DNA of 64,000 nt, from contig CM076846.1 of NCBI GenBank assembly GCA_039519185.1, positions 187,783,068-187,847,067 of the forward strand, in the 5' to 3' direction. Origin of the DNA: Astragalus membranaceus. Taxonomy: Eukaryota > Streptophyta > Magnoliopsida > Fabales > Fabaceae. The stretch's first letter is position 1. Every line of letters begins with the position of its first letter. This document shows positions 54,406-64,000 of this stretch, one piece after another. The position numbers and the translations under genes are program-made. The notes below the pieces were generated by a model, which worked only from the letters and a program-made list of their open reading frames with translations, searched no databases and was not told the DNA's origin.

Positions 54406-55560
54406 CTCCCTATTCTCTCGTCTCCTCCTCACCTTGCGCCGACTGGGGAAGATTGTTGATGGTTGACGGTTTTGTTGACGGTGGAGTATGGTGCGGTGGT
54501 TGGGAGCGAGGAGAGAGAAAACGAAAAGTGGTGGTGGACGGTTTGGAGGTGGATGGCCGTGAGTGGTTGATTTGGTGGCCGACCGTGGTGGTGGTTGTTC
54601 GTGGGTGGGGGCTGTTCGTGGGTGGGGGATGTTCGTGGTGGGAGGAGCGATGGTGGTGGAGGGTGGAGTTGTGAAGAGGAGGGCGGGGTTGTTCGGTAGA
54701 CGGTGGTGGCGTTGTTTTTTTCGGACAGGGCTGGTGCGAAGAGGAGGGTCGTGGGTGGTTGACGGTTATGGTTCGATGGTTCAAGGAGGTATTCCCCTCA
54801 CTCTGTTGTTATCCCCTCTCTGTTTCTACATTTGTATTTTGTATTTTCCCTTTTTTTTACAGTCCCCCCTTTGATTCTGTTTTTTTTTGTTTTTGTTTCT
54901 TCTTTTTATCACAGCACTCTCTGCCCCCTTTTTCATATTGTGTTGAGTTTGTTTTTATAGCCAAGTTTGCATAGATAACTCCACTGTATGGTCAATTTTC
55001 TGATTTTTGTATTTTCTCCAGAATTTCATGTTTTGATGCTTTAAGTTTCTCTGCAGCAAATTTCTTCCTCCAAGACTCTGTTGCATTCACAAATTAAGCC
55101 TTATTTGACTAGAAACTGCTGCCTAATTTTTCTTTGTGTGTAAAAAAAAATGGACAAGTTCTATAGGCCAGAGATTCTCCCCTATTTGAAGCTTTGAAGT
55201 CTAGCCTACTGTTGCACTAATTTGGCTCCTTCTTCTGGTCATTGCAGCTGCTTTGTCATTTTCCTCTTGTCCTTGTTACTACTACTCATCTGTTTTGTTA
55301 ATATGAAGTTCTCTTCTTTTGTTAATGTATTTTTATTATTGATGAGGTTGCTGTCTGCGTACACCACAAGCCTTTTTTTTTTGCCTTTTTTATTTTTTAT
55401 TTCATAATCTTATTGTTGTATATATATTTTTTTATAGTGAACATAAATAAAATAAATTGCACTATTTTTTATTTTTTGATTTTTGATTCATTAATGCTTT
55501 TGTTAACGAAAAGAGTTCTACTAATAATAACAATAATGATACAAAACCGCTAACGAGCAC
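54406..55560. other. Remaining LTR sequence, no gene
   Basis: G-rich then T-rich LTR sequence. Reading frames of 70-120 codons here are G- or F-rich artefacts without known motifs. Corresponds loosely to 19400-20700 in the other LTR. Confidence 0.6.
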
Positions 55561-55671
55561 CAAATAACACGTGTCAACGATTAAAACCTCAAAATGCATA
55601 AAAGCGATATTTTTGGAATTTTCACGAAAAAAAGAAGAAAGTGCCGGTAAAAATTGGGTGTTCACAACGGG

Positions 55672-55763
55672 TCTTGTCAAAGATCTTCGAGGCCGGGTTT
55701 ATACCAGCGAGGGTGTCTACCACCAGCCTCGGAGCGCCCGAGATACGGGTCTTGTCAAAGGTA
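55672..55763. repeat. 79-bp tandem repeat, right part
   Basis: The remainder of the unit split at 18117 and one further full unit (TCTTCGAGGCCGGGTTTATA onward). It continues the array at 17973-18117. Confidence 0.9.
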
Positions 55764-56984
55764 AAATATGCAGCGCCGTCGCTCTCGTTCCCTCTCTTGT
55801 TGGCACTCCCGTTGGCACCCTCGTTGGCGCTCTCGTTCCCTCTCTTGTTGGCACTCCTGTTGCCGATCTCGTTGTCAGTCTCATTGTCACTCCGGTTGCC
55901 ACATGTTTTCTCCTTTTTTCTATATGATTTAATATTACAATTGTTAGTGGTTAAATTGATTGATTTTATTTATTACATGAAAAATTGATTGATTTTAGTA
56001 GTTTTAATAGAGAGATTATAGTAAATAGTAAATTTTAAATTATTTAATTATTGAGTGTGATATTAATTTAATAATTTATTTTTTTGGAATAAATAATTTT
56101 GAAACTATTGTTAGAGGTATGGTTTTTTTTGACAATTAGTAGTAGTTAAATTGATTAATTTTAGTAGTTTGAGTAAATTATAGAAATAGTTAAAAAATTA
56201 TGTTTTTAGTAAAAAAACTGACAAAAAAGTGATTTTTTTATGGAAAGAAAAACTGGAAAAAAAAATGGAAAAAAAACTGAAAAAAAAGTTGGTTTTAAAA
56301 TTTGTTGTTTTTTGTCCCTCTATCGTTGCCACTCCCATGGCCTCTCACGTTGGCGCTCTCATTGCCACTCTCATTGGCGCTCTCGTTGGTACTCCCGTTG
56401 GCATTCCCGTTGGCATTTTACTCATTTTTAGTAATTATAAAATAGTTATTTGGTAATTTTTTGTAGTGGTTAAATTGATTGATTTTAACAAAAGTAGTTA
56501 AATTGATTAGTTTTAGTTGTTATTTTGTAATTTTTGGTAGGGGTTAAAGTTTTTTTACAATTCTTTTTTTGACAATGGATAGTGGCTAATTGATTTATAG
56601 TGACTAATTATTTTATTAATTTTAGTAGTTTGAGTAGATTATAAAAATAGTGAAAATTGATTTATAGTGACTAATTGTTTTTATAAAAATATTGACAGCC
56701 GTTTTTTGAAAAAATTTAAAAAAAGTGTATAAAATTTTATTTTAAAAAATCAGTTTTTTTTAAAAAAACTCTATTGGTACTGTAGCGCGTCAGAAACATC
56801 ACTGTAGCGTACTGTAGAGTGACATAAGCGGTAATGTAACGCGGCAGAAATGTCACTGTAGCAGTAGTGATACTGTAGCATTTTGTCTTTATGTGGTGAA
56901 TTGCCTATTTTGCCCCTAAATTATGACAAATATCAAAATTTGGTGATGTCTAAAAATGTAAATGTGATACCTAACGATGTTTTG

Positions 56985-56986
<2 letters not shown>
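55764..56986. other. GTTGGC minisatellites in AT-rich DNA
   Basis: Two clusters (55775-55905 and 56320-56420) of about 18-bp units such as CTCTCGTTGGCACTCCCGTT alternate with AT-rich sequence (GATTGATTTTAGTAG repeated). ACTGTAGCG is repeated several times at 56775-56880. It may be the interior of the minus-strand LTR element seen at 17400-18117, but its other end was not found. No gene is supported. Confidence 0.5.

Positions 56987-57065
<79 letters not shown>
56987..57065. repeat. (TA)n microsatellite
   Basis: An almost perfect run of about 39 TA units. It lies 23 bp before the target duplication of MITE copy 2. Confidence 0.97.
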
Positions 57066-57070
<5 letters not shown>

Positions 57071-57096
57071 TGAAAGTAGGTTGTCAAAAAAAATTA

Positions 57097-57413
57097 GGCT
57101 AAAGTGCTCCCAGGGTCCCTTATCTTTATTTAAAGTAACGATTTGGTCCTTTATCTTTTTTTTTGTCCCAAATCAGTCCTTTATGTTTTAAATTTTTGAC
57201 ACATAAATCCTTTTCTGTCCCAAATCACTCCTTTATGTTTCAAATTTTTAACACATAAATCCTTTTTTTTGACACATAAATCAGCACTGTTAAGGGAAAA
57301 GGATTTATGTGTCAAAAATTTAAAAGATAAAGGACTTATTTGGGACAAAAAAAATATAAAGGACTAATTCGTTACTTTAAATAAAGATAAGGGACCCTGA
57401 GAGCACTTTAGCC
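57097..57413. mobile_element. Foldback MITE, Mutator-type, copy 2
   Basis: Same element as 496-811. The ends are GGCTAAAGTGCTCCCAGGG and GAGAGCACTTTAGCC, with an interior inverted repeat. The 9-bp direct repeat AAAAAATTA lies at 57088-57096 and 57414-57422. Length 317 bp. Confidence 0.93.
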
Positions 57414-57422
57414 AAAAAATTA

Positions 57423-58549
57423 TATAGAAAGTAGATAATTTCATGTGTGTACTTTGAGATATCTGGAACGAAATTTCAAACAATGGGTGGGCATGGATCG
57501 ATTGTCCACTCATGCACGTAAACTGCTGTAAGCCATCAACACAAAAAGGGTAATTCCTCTCACATGTTGAGTGGAAATGAAACAGCCACTTTTTGTTCTG
57601 TTAGCATGGAAACGTAATATCCGGGTTCCCTTTACCTGTGTAGGCTTTTCTTTTATTTTTTGGTCGAACTTCACCTGTGTCATTCAGTGATGAGGCAAAA
57701 GACTGAGGTACCCTATTGGGCTTTAAATTCTTGTATGGGCCCCCAATAACGAAAGAGGGTGCTTATATTTGACTTTGACTAGAAGGTACTCATGACCAAT
57801 AAAAAAGCGGAGGAGTAAGTATTAAATTATGGTAGAGCCGAAAAGGTTTGAGTATTAAAAAGAGTTTAGAGCAACTTTTGCCCAAGGACTTCATCATCTC
57901 AAGAAAATAAAATCCCCAAACGAATGAGTGTTAGGTTAGGAACCACTTTTCTGTAGTAATAATTGGTGGTCATCTCGATAATTTAACCTTGGTCTTGGCG
58001 CCTGTTTAGTTAGGTATAGAAAATCAGCCTTTCCAAATCTTTGTAGAAAATTTAAACAACAAAAAGAAACCACTAACCCTTATAAAAAAACACTACCAAT
58101 AATATGCCTTGCTACTTGCCAAAGTGGCTACATCCAATAGAGTGAAGAAGAAAAATGTAAAAAGTTATTATTATAAAAATGAAAATGGAGAGTTAATTTG
58201 AGTTTTTTTGGGTGCATCATGAGTTTGGATAGTTGTGTCTTTCTGACAGCAATTTAGATTTAATTAGCATGCATCGACGGTGTATGAGTTTTTCATAACG
58301 TCAACCAATCAGAAATAGATAAATCATAAAAATATTTGACTATTCTCTCATTCACCTTGAAAGTCACACTTACCATGATTTTTAATTGGTTGACAGTACA
58401 AACAGTATTTACACTATTGGTCGATACCAATTAAACCCTTGCGATTTTTCCGTGCAAAACTTGTGTGAGAGAGTTTGCAATTTTTTCATTGTAAAAATAT
58501 CAAGCTAAATAGTAAAATATTTTGTTGTGAGTTCCTAAATGTAGATAAA
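57423..58549. other. Intergenic DNA, nothing recognised
   Basis: Unique-looking AT-rich sequence. I see no exon series, RNA gene, inverted repeat or tandem array. A distant gene's regulatory DNA cannot be ruled out. Confidence 0.5.
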
Positions 58550-59420
58550 GAGTACCAAACCACAATAAGGGTACCAACAAAAGGAACGACCCATGGCCAG
58601 AGGGACTAACCATACACTATGGACCTGAGAACTGATTCGATAGGGCATCCAAAGGGAAAAGCAGCCATTTAGGTATTCTGTGTGCCTCCAACAAAGGGAT
58701 GTTAACACATTCGATCCGAATCACCTCCGAGAAAGTTTCCCCCTTCCACATTAGACACGTACACTACCGCCTCCAGAAGGGCTGAGCCTCGTTGGAGTCG
58801 TGCGGAGTACCTAATAAGGAAGGAGCAAACCAATACTTGTGAAGCATACTAAAAGAGAAAAATAAAGGAATGACAATACGAGTGCAAGAGGCCAACTCTA
58901 TTTATACACCAACCATGAGGAAGGAGGTGGAAGGGCATTCACTTAAGTAATAAAAGCCCAAGGTAAAACGAGGAACCATCAAATGCTTTGACTAGAGGGC
59001 GGTGCAAATTCCATAAATGAAAGGGGCGGTAGGCTAAGCAACATTAAACGGAGAGAGCATCGAGAAGAGCATAAGCCATTATGGACCGGCTACCCAACAT
59101 GGCTTGGAGCATCTTCGCCTTGAAGGACTCAAAATTCGAAGGGTTGTGTATCAGATGTGTCTGAAAACACCGACCAAGGTGCTTAAAGACTGAGGAGAGC
59201 CCCAGCTAACCTATGAAGGGAACCCGAGGAGCACAATGGACACCTGAGGAAGCACATATACCGCATGTGTCGCCGTACAGACCATGCACAAACTGGGACG
59301 TGTTTGACTAGAAGACAAACGAGTAGGACGTGACAGCCAATCAGTGACTCATACCAGAGGTAGTGGCCATCCCACTACTCTGATGATAGAGGGAAGACAT
59401 TGTTACCTTGTGGATCAAAA
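58550..59420 (-). mobile_element. LTR-like block on the minus strand, boundaries unresolved
   Basis: On -, GGTGTATAAATAGAGTTGG (TATA box near 58907-58897) is followed by GC-balanced, non-coding sequence like the R/U5 part of an LTR. GC content rises sharply against the flanks. I could not find TG...CA ends with a matching 5-bp duplication, so the call is tentative. Confidence 0.35.
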
Positions 59421-59599
59421 AATGAAATAACCCCTCCCCCCGAATCGAGTTGTGAGGCACATGAAATGGAATATATAAAACCTCACAAATAAAGAAAACT
59501 ATATAGAGCACCGTCAGACCCCTTTTCAGTATAAATAATGCATGCTACTTTTGTATTAACGATCTCTAACTCAAATACTTGGGAGATCTCCATTAACAA

Positions 59600-60082
59600 G
59601 ATTATATACTTAAGGATACCACCCCCATTTTGTATACTGTTATGGTGATTATACTGTTTTCTATTTGCACCCCCTCTCCAAAAGCCCAATTGATGAGAAG
59701 CCCAATTATAATCAAGAGAGTCCAATCTTCAATGGCCAAGATCAGCCCGCAAGATCGGACGGCCCAAAAACGCCAACACAAACACATCCAAACTCTATAA
59801 ATACCCCATTCAATGCTCATTAATGGTAGGCACTTTTTCTAACCAAACACTCATTCTCTCAAATACTGACTTGAGCGTCGGAGTATCATTGCAGGTACAA
59901 CCTCGCCCCTCAAGATCGAACATCTTAAGATCGAACACCTCAACATCGCCTCTCAAGGTCGAACATCTCCGGGTCGAACAAAACCTTCCTCTCAAAGCCT
60001 GAAGACAAAGATAGAATCAAGGACAAAATATCTACCAACTGCATAATATCGATCTTCACGATCGGAAGCACGGTACAGAACA
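59600..60082 (+). mobile_element. 5' LTR (3' part) of a Ty3/gypsy retrotransposon
   Basis: It contains a TATA box TATAAATA at 59796-59803, then ACTTGAGCGTCGGAGTATCA, a common R/U5 phrase in plant gypsy LTRs, and ends ACAGAACA at 60082. It is followed by TTGGCGACCATAGTGGGAG, a plausible primer site. The left end of the LTR is not resolved. The gag starts 64 bp downstream. Confidence 0.7.
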
Positions 60083-60101
60083 TTGGCGACCATAGTGGGA
60101 G
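60083..60101 (+). other. Probable primer binding site
   Basis: TTGGCGACCATAGTGGGAG starts directly after the LTR CA. The position is right for tRNA priming; I cannot name the tRNA. Confidence 0.55.
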
Positions 60102-60145
60102 AAACCAATACCCGATTTTTCTCACCATCTCCTTGAACTTATTGA

Positions 60146-62114
60146 ATGGCACCGACACACCGCTCAATACCGACTAATCTCATGGCCGAACCTGACCTCG
60201 GCCCTCAGCAAACCCCTGAAGGCCACGTCCAGGAACTCACGAATTCGTCGCGAACACGAAGCCGACATCCCAACACGGGACCTTCCCGAGCACAATCGGG
60301 CGCAGATGAGACGAGCTTACCATCTCCCCCTCAATTACTCCCGGCCTTGACGGACGCGGTTCAACAGCTCGTTCAGCTATTGGCCCGGCAAGAAGCGGTA
60401 AATGAAGAAAGAAACAACCTTTTCGCCAACCTCAAATCCGAAGTAGCGAGACTGCAAGATCGGAACGTCCTGGACCAACAATCATCCGGGCAGAGCTCGC
60501 TGGAAGAACGACGCCCAACTCGAAGAAGACTTTTTCATCGATCACCCCCACGAAGAAAGCTCACTCATCGCTCCCCCCCCACGCCGTCAACGAGGGAATG
60601 GTTCCCATTCTCCATCAGCTCGACAATACGACGATCTTGATGATCCTCATTCTCCTCCACGCCGCCACCGAGGGAATGGTTCCCATTCTCCATCAGCTCG
60701 ACAATACGACGATCTTGATGATCCTCATTCTCCTCCACGCCGCCACCGAGGGAATGGTTCCCGTTCTCCTTCGGCTCGCCAAATTGAAGGCTCGACCTCG
60801 TCACGGAGACGATCGAGAAGCCATGACATCATTCAAAAGGTCCATCACAGACGCCAACCACTGTCACGAGCAAATCGACCTGGGCGAAAAGGTCCTTTCA
60901 CAAAGTCGATCGACAACTTCCGGGTCCCCCGGTATCTCGAAAAACCACCTGGAGGATTGAAGACTTACGACGGGACGGGCGACCCCGACAGACATCTAGA
61001 CCAATTTGACACGACCATGCAGTATCGAAATGTACCCATGGAAATGAAATGCCGAATATTCCCTTTGACCCTAGACAAAATGGCTTCCGAATGGTTTCGG
61101 ACGTTAAGGTCGAATACCATTTCCTCATGGGACCAGTTAGCAAAACACTTCTCGGTGCACTTTGCCCATTCCAAGAGCAAACCCAAAAACAAAAATGTTC
61201 TAGCATCTATTGTCCAGAAAGCAAACGAACCCCTGAGGGAATATATAGAGCGATTCAACAACGAAGCTCTTCAGGTTCGGCAGTTAGACGACGCTTTCCG
61301 AATTTTCTTCATGGCCCAAGGTCTGCTCCCTGGAAGCTCGTTCCGAAAGCACATCAACACCTGGGAACCTAACACCCTTCAAGAATTCCTCGAACTATCC
61401 CAGTGCTTTATTAACGAAGAAGAAAATTCCAAGGTCGACAAAACGTCTTTACATGCAGAATCGTCGAAACGCCACATCGAGATCGACCCTCGAAAAAACT
61501 CCTGGAACATCGGTAGGAAAAATCGTCACCAGGTATACACCGAACTCAACGTCTCCAACGCCCAGTTACTAGGGGAATGTTGGAACGTCGAATTCAGGGA
61601 CGTCAAGCCTCCCAGGTCCTTACCTATCCGACCTGGGCAGAAGGCCAACAAATACTGCCGATACCACAGAAGCAATGGCCATGACACAAACCATTGCAAC
61701 GCCCTAAAGGATGACATAGAAGATTTAATTAAACGGCGAAAGCTATCTTCTTATGTTAAAAGGGAGGGAGAACGATCTGACAACTTCGGAAGAGAAAGAA
61801 ATGAAAATCTCAGGGCAAAAGGAAAAGAAATGATCGACCCAGACCGCGAAGAGCTGGATAAAAAACGCTCGGTTATCATGATGATAACTGGGGGATTCGA
61901 TCATGAAGGATCGGGAAAATCCATGAAGAGAAAATGGACGGAATTGTTGTGCGTGGCTTCAACGTCAACAACCCCGGTCAAGACTAACCGACCTCCATTA
62001 TCATTTAGTGACAACGACCTTATTGACGGAAAAGCTAACAAACACGTACCTCTCTTGATATCGGCAATCATAGCCAACAAGGAGGTACGTAGAATCCTGG
62101 TCGATCATTTCTAG
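60146..62114 (+). pseudogene. Ty3/gypsy gag, broken by frameshift and duplication
   Basis: The particle protein of the retrotransposon. The ATG at 60146 opens MAPTHRSIPTNLMAEPD with a coiled segment near LTDAVQQLVQLLARQEAVNE. The frame is lost at a run of eight C (about 60571-60579). The frame that carries on (from 60591) is one base different and leads without a stop through a 78-bp repeat into the gag domain: LKTYDGTGDPDRHLDQF, ASEWFRTLRSNTISSWDQLA, EPLREYIERFNNEALQV. A zinc-knuckle-like CRYHRSNGHDTNHC follows. It ends RRILVDHF then TAG at 62112-62114, where the normal protease active site has been replaced by a duplication junction. Confidence 0.85.
60591..60775 (+). repeat. 78-bp in-frame tandem repeat in gag
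   Basis: Units start at 60591, 60669 and 60747 (CGAGGGAATGGTTCCCATTC); the third is partial and diverges after about 30 bp. Each unit is 26 codons (RGNGSHSPSARQYDDLDDPH plus SPPRRH), so the repeat adds a Ser/Arg/Asp-rich segment without changing frame. Confidence 0.93.
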
Positions 62115-63270
62115 GGGAATGTTGGAACTCAACGTCTCCAACGCCCAGTTACTAGGGGAATGTTGGAACGTCGAATTCAGGGACGTCAAGCCTCCCAGGT
62201 CCTTACCTATCCGACCTGGGCAGAAGGCCAACAAATACTGCCGATACCACAGAAGCAATGGCCATGACACAAACCATTGCAACGCCCTAAAGGATGACAT
62301 AGAAGATTTAATTAAACGGCGAAAGCTATCTTCTTATGTTAAAAGGGAGGGAGAACGATCTGACAACTTTGGAAGAGAAAGAAATAAAAATCTCAGGGCA
62401 AAAGGAAAAGAAATGATCGACCCAGACCGCGAAGAGCTGGATAAAAAACGCTCGGTTATCATGATGATAACTGGGGGATTCGATCATGAAGGATCGGGAA
62501 AATCCATGAAGAGAAAATGGAAGGAATTGTTGTGCGTGGCTTCAACGTCAACAACCCCGGTCAAGACTAACCGACCTCCATTATCTTTTAGTGACAACGA
62601 CCTTATTGACAGAAAAGCTAACAAACACGTACCTCTCTTGATATCGGCAATCATAGCCAACAAGGAGGTACGTAGAATCCTGGTCGATCATTTCTAGGGG
62701 AATGTTGGAACTCAACGTCTCCAACGCCCAGTTACTAGGGGAATGTTGGAACGTCGAATTCAGGGACGTCAAGCCTCCCAGGTCCTTACCTATCCGACCT
62801 GGGCAGAAGGCCAACAAATACTGCCGATACCACAGAAGCAATGGCCATGACACAAACCATTGCAACGCCCTAAAGGATGACATAGAAGATTTAATTAAAC
62901 GGGGAAAGCTATCTTCTTATGTTAAAAGGGAGGGAGAACGTTCTGACAACTTCGGAAGAGAAAGAAATGAAAATCTCAGGGCAAAAGGAAAAGAAATGAT
63001 CGACCCAGACCGCGAAGAGCTGGATAAAAAACGCTCGGTTATCATGATGATAACTGGGGGATTCGATCATGAAGGATCGGGAAAATCCATGAAGAGAAAA
63101 TGGAAGGAATTGTTGTGCGTGGCTTCAACGTCAACAACCCCGGTCAAGACTAACCGACCTCCATTATCTTTTAGTGACAACGACCTTATTGACGGAAAAG
63201 CTAACAAACACGTACCTCTCTTGATATCGGCAATCATAGCCAACAAGGAGGTACGTAGAATCCTGGTCGA
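61536..63270 (+). repeat. 583-bp triplication across the gag-protease junction
   Basis: Three near-identical segments begin at about 61536, 62119 and 62702. They cover the zinc-knuckle region up to the start of the protease. Junctions read GATCATTTCTAGGGGAATGT, while the undisturbed sequence at the end of unit 3 reads GATCAGGGGAGCTC. Both junctions share the added TTTCT, so the first duplication was itself duplicated. Each junction introduces a TAG. Units differ at a few bases (for example ATGAAAATCTC against ATAAAAATCTC). Confidence 0.95.
62119..62697 (+). pseudogene. Second copy of the gag 3' segment
   Basis: This 192-codon frame starts within the duplicated segment and repeats the zinc-knuckle and RSVIMMITGGFDHEGSGK region, ending at the same VDHF-stop junction. 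It is a by-product of the triplication and not a separate gene. Confidence 0.85.
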
Positions 63271-64000
63271 TCAGGGGAGCTCATCAGACATCATCTTTAT
63301 CGATCTTCTGAGCAAAATGGGGATCGATAAAGAGGAACTCACCCCTTATAGAGGGACGGCTTTGTCCGGCTTTAACGGATCTCGAACGAAACCCCTTGGG
63401 CATCTGGAGCTAATGGTTACCTACGGAACCGAACCAATGGTTCGAACCGTCAGAACCAAATTCCTCGTCTTGCCTTGTGAATCCATATACAACGGCATTA
63501 TAGGAAGACCGACCCTCGGCAGGCTCGGGGCGGTTACATCCACCACGCACTTAAAGATGAAGTTCCACTCTCTTTGCGACAGAGTTATCACTTTAAACTC
63601 TGACTTAGAGTCGGCCTCCAGGTGTTTTTTCCTGTGGACTAAGAACGAACGAAAAGCTTCGGAGCATGAAGGGGTTCCCCCTTCGGAAGAACTGTCGACT
63701 CCCAAAATACCAAAAGGAAGATCAACCGAAGTTAACACCGCCACTAACGTAGAAACCAACTGCGATCCGAAGGTCGAAAAACAGATAGACGTCGACGAGC
63801 TAACCAAAGAGCTCAAACATAAAATCAAAAGACCAAAGCCTGATGGAAAGTTCGTCGAAATAGAGCTCGGTTCAGACCCCTCCCAGAAGATCAAAATAGG
63901 GATCGACCTTCCAGAAAAGATCAAGATCGATTTAACCCAATGTCTTAAAGATTTCAAAGACATCTTCGCTTGGTCGGCCGAAGACATGCCTGGGATCCCG
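62702..64000 (+). CDS. gag 3' end, aspartic protease and start of reverse transcriptase, partial
   Basis: The third segment runs open from 62702 to the window end (433 codons). After the zinc-knuckle part, RRILVDQGSSSDIIFIDLL is the retropepsin active-site region (Asp-Gln-Gly in place of the common Asp-Ser/Thr-Gly). YNGIIGRPTLGRLGAV is the conserved GRP block later in the protease. The end, DIFAWSAEDMPGIP, is the linker that precedes the reverse transcriptase of gypsy elements. The protease would free Gag and Pol proteins. This part looks undamaged, but the upstream frame breaks (C8 run, two TAG junctions) should prevent a normal polyprotein. The rest is beyond the window. Confidence 0.85.
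   Translation, partial: MLELNVSNAQLLGECWNVEFRDVKPPRSLPIRPGQKANKYCRYHRSNGHDTNHCNALKDDIEDLIKRGKLSSYVKREGERSDNFGRERNENLRAKGKEMIDPDREELDKKRSVIMMITGGFDHEGSGKSMKRKWKELLCVASTSTTPVKTNRPPLSFSDNDLIDGKANKHVPLLISAIIANKEVRRILVDQGSSSDIIFIDLLSKMGIDKEELTPYRGTALSGFNGSRTKPLGHLELMVTYGTEPMVRTVRTKFLVLPCESIYNGIIGRPTLGRLGAVTSTTHLKMKFHSLCDRVITLNSDLESASRCFFLWTKNERKASEHEGVPPSEELSTPKIPKGRSTEVNTATNVETNCDPKVEKQIDVDELTKELKHKIKRPKPDGKFVEIELGSDPSQKIKIGIDLPEKIKIDLTQCLKDFKDIFAWSAEDMPGIP

Larger units (their letters stand above)
18118..55666 (-). mobile_element. Minus-strand LTR element enclosing the nested stack
   Basis: The ends are TGTCGTGATCGGGG (18118) and GGGTGTTCACA (55666), flanked by the 5-bp direct repeat ACGGG at 18113-18117 and 55667-55671. 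Two diverged LTR copies face the same way: 18118-51014 (holding the CACTA) and about 51554-55666 (holding a solo LTR). Between them only about 540 bp remain, with tandem repeats and a minus-strand polypurine tract (AGAGGGGCAAC) next to 51014. The coding region is gone. Without nested insertions it would be about 6 kb. The U5-like block (TAGGAGTCGCCGCCCA, then GGAGTCGATTATGC) resembles Ogre/Tat elements. Confidence 0.8.
51554..55666 (-). mobile_element. 5' LTR of the outer element, split by a solo LTR
   Basis: Homologous to the LTR at 18118-51014: it shares TTTAGGAGTCGCCACCCAAT, two CTCCTACGTATC blocks, GGGGGTGAAACAGTAAAATG and the end AAAATTGGGTGTTCACA. It lacks roughly the last 35 bp found at 18118, so the boundary with the internal region is deleted. 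Without the 1.6-kb insertion it is about 2.5 kb. No gene is inside. Confidence 0.72.

Noticed and set aside
54336..54874. Gly/Trp/Val-rich + frames and a Pro/His/Thr-rich - frame
   Set aside because: They come from a GTGGTGG-type low-complexity part of an LTR and have no known motif.
57423..58549. Possible host gene in the unique-looking interval
   Set aside because: No open frame above about 60 codons and no exon-like series with matching splice sites was seen.

Overview
The window is plant nuclear DNA. The evidence is an intron-rich AP2-domain gene, plant-type MULE, hAT and CACTA transposons, and Tat/Ogre-like Ty3/gypsy LTR retrotransposons. A eudicot, probably a legume with a repeat-rich genome, is my inference; no single diagnostic gene proves it. 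The only host gene I can support is a WRINKLED-like (WRI3/WRI4-type) AP2 transcription factor on the + strand at 13932-16109, with eight exons including a 9-nt mini-exon. Almost everything else is transposable-element sequence.

Left part (1-17400): the tail of one MULE (1-388), two foldback MITEs, then a roughly 10-kb MULE (about 1931-12025). This MULE carries a plant mobile domain (PMD) gene on + and a MULE transposase plus a small unknown gene on -. The PMD gene is split by a 4.6-kb hAT element (3109-7713; 8-bp duplication CTTTGAGC). The hAT is itself split by a 1.64-kb TG...CA element (5504-7144; 5-bp duplication GGGAG). Then come a CCA-rich low-complexity block, the AP2 gene, and another MITE (16413-16871).

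Centre (17400-55900): a nested stack that can be read from target-site duplications. A minus-strand LTR element (its 3' LTR ends at 17826) was hit by a second minus-strand LTR element (18118-55666; duplication ACGGG). The 3' LTR of that second element was hit by a CACTA transposon (21065-50904; duplication GAC). The CACTA tnpA-like reading frame was hit by a Tat/Ogre-like retroelement now present as a tandem LTR-internal-LTR-internal-LTR-(deleted internal)-LTR array of 23.7 kb (22125-45818; duplication GCGGC) with an 8632-bp period and near-identical units. The other LTR of the 18118-55666 element was hit by a solo LTR (52812-54405; duplication CTCCC). The CACTA also holds a MITE (48236-48583) and, near its right end, an inverted duplication of about 300-bp arms that would fold into a hairpin RNA.

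Right part (55900-64000): AT-rich intergenic DNA with a (TA)n tract, a second copy of the 317-bp MITE, an LTR-like block on -, and the 5' half of another Ty3/gypsy element. That element has its LTR end at about 60082, a broken gag from 60146, a 583-bp triplication, and a protease that runs off the end of the window.

All coordinates and duplications were read by eye. Family names come from recognised motifs, not database searches.
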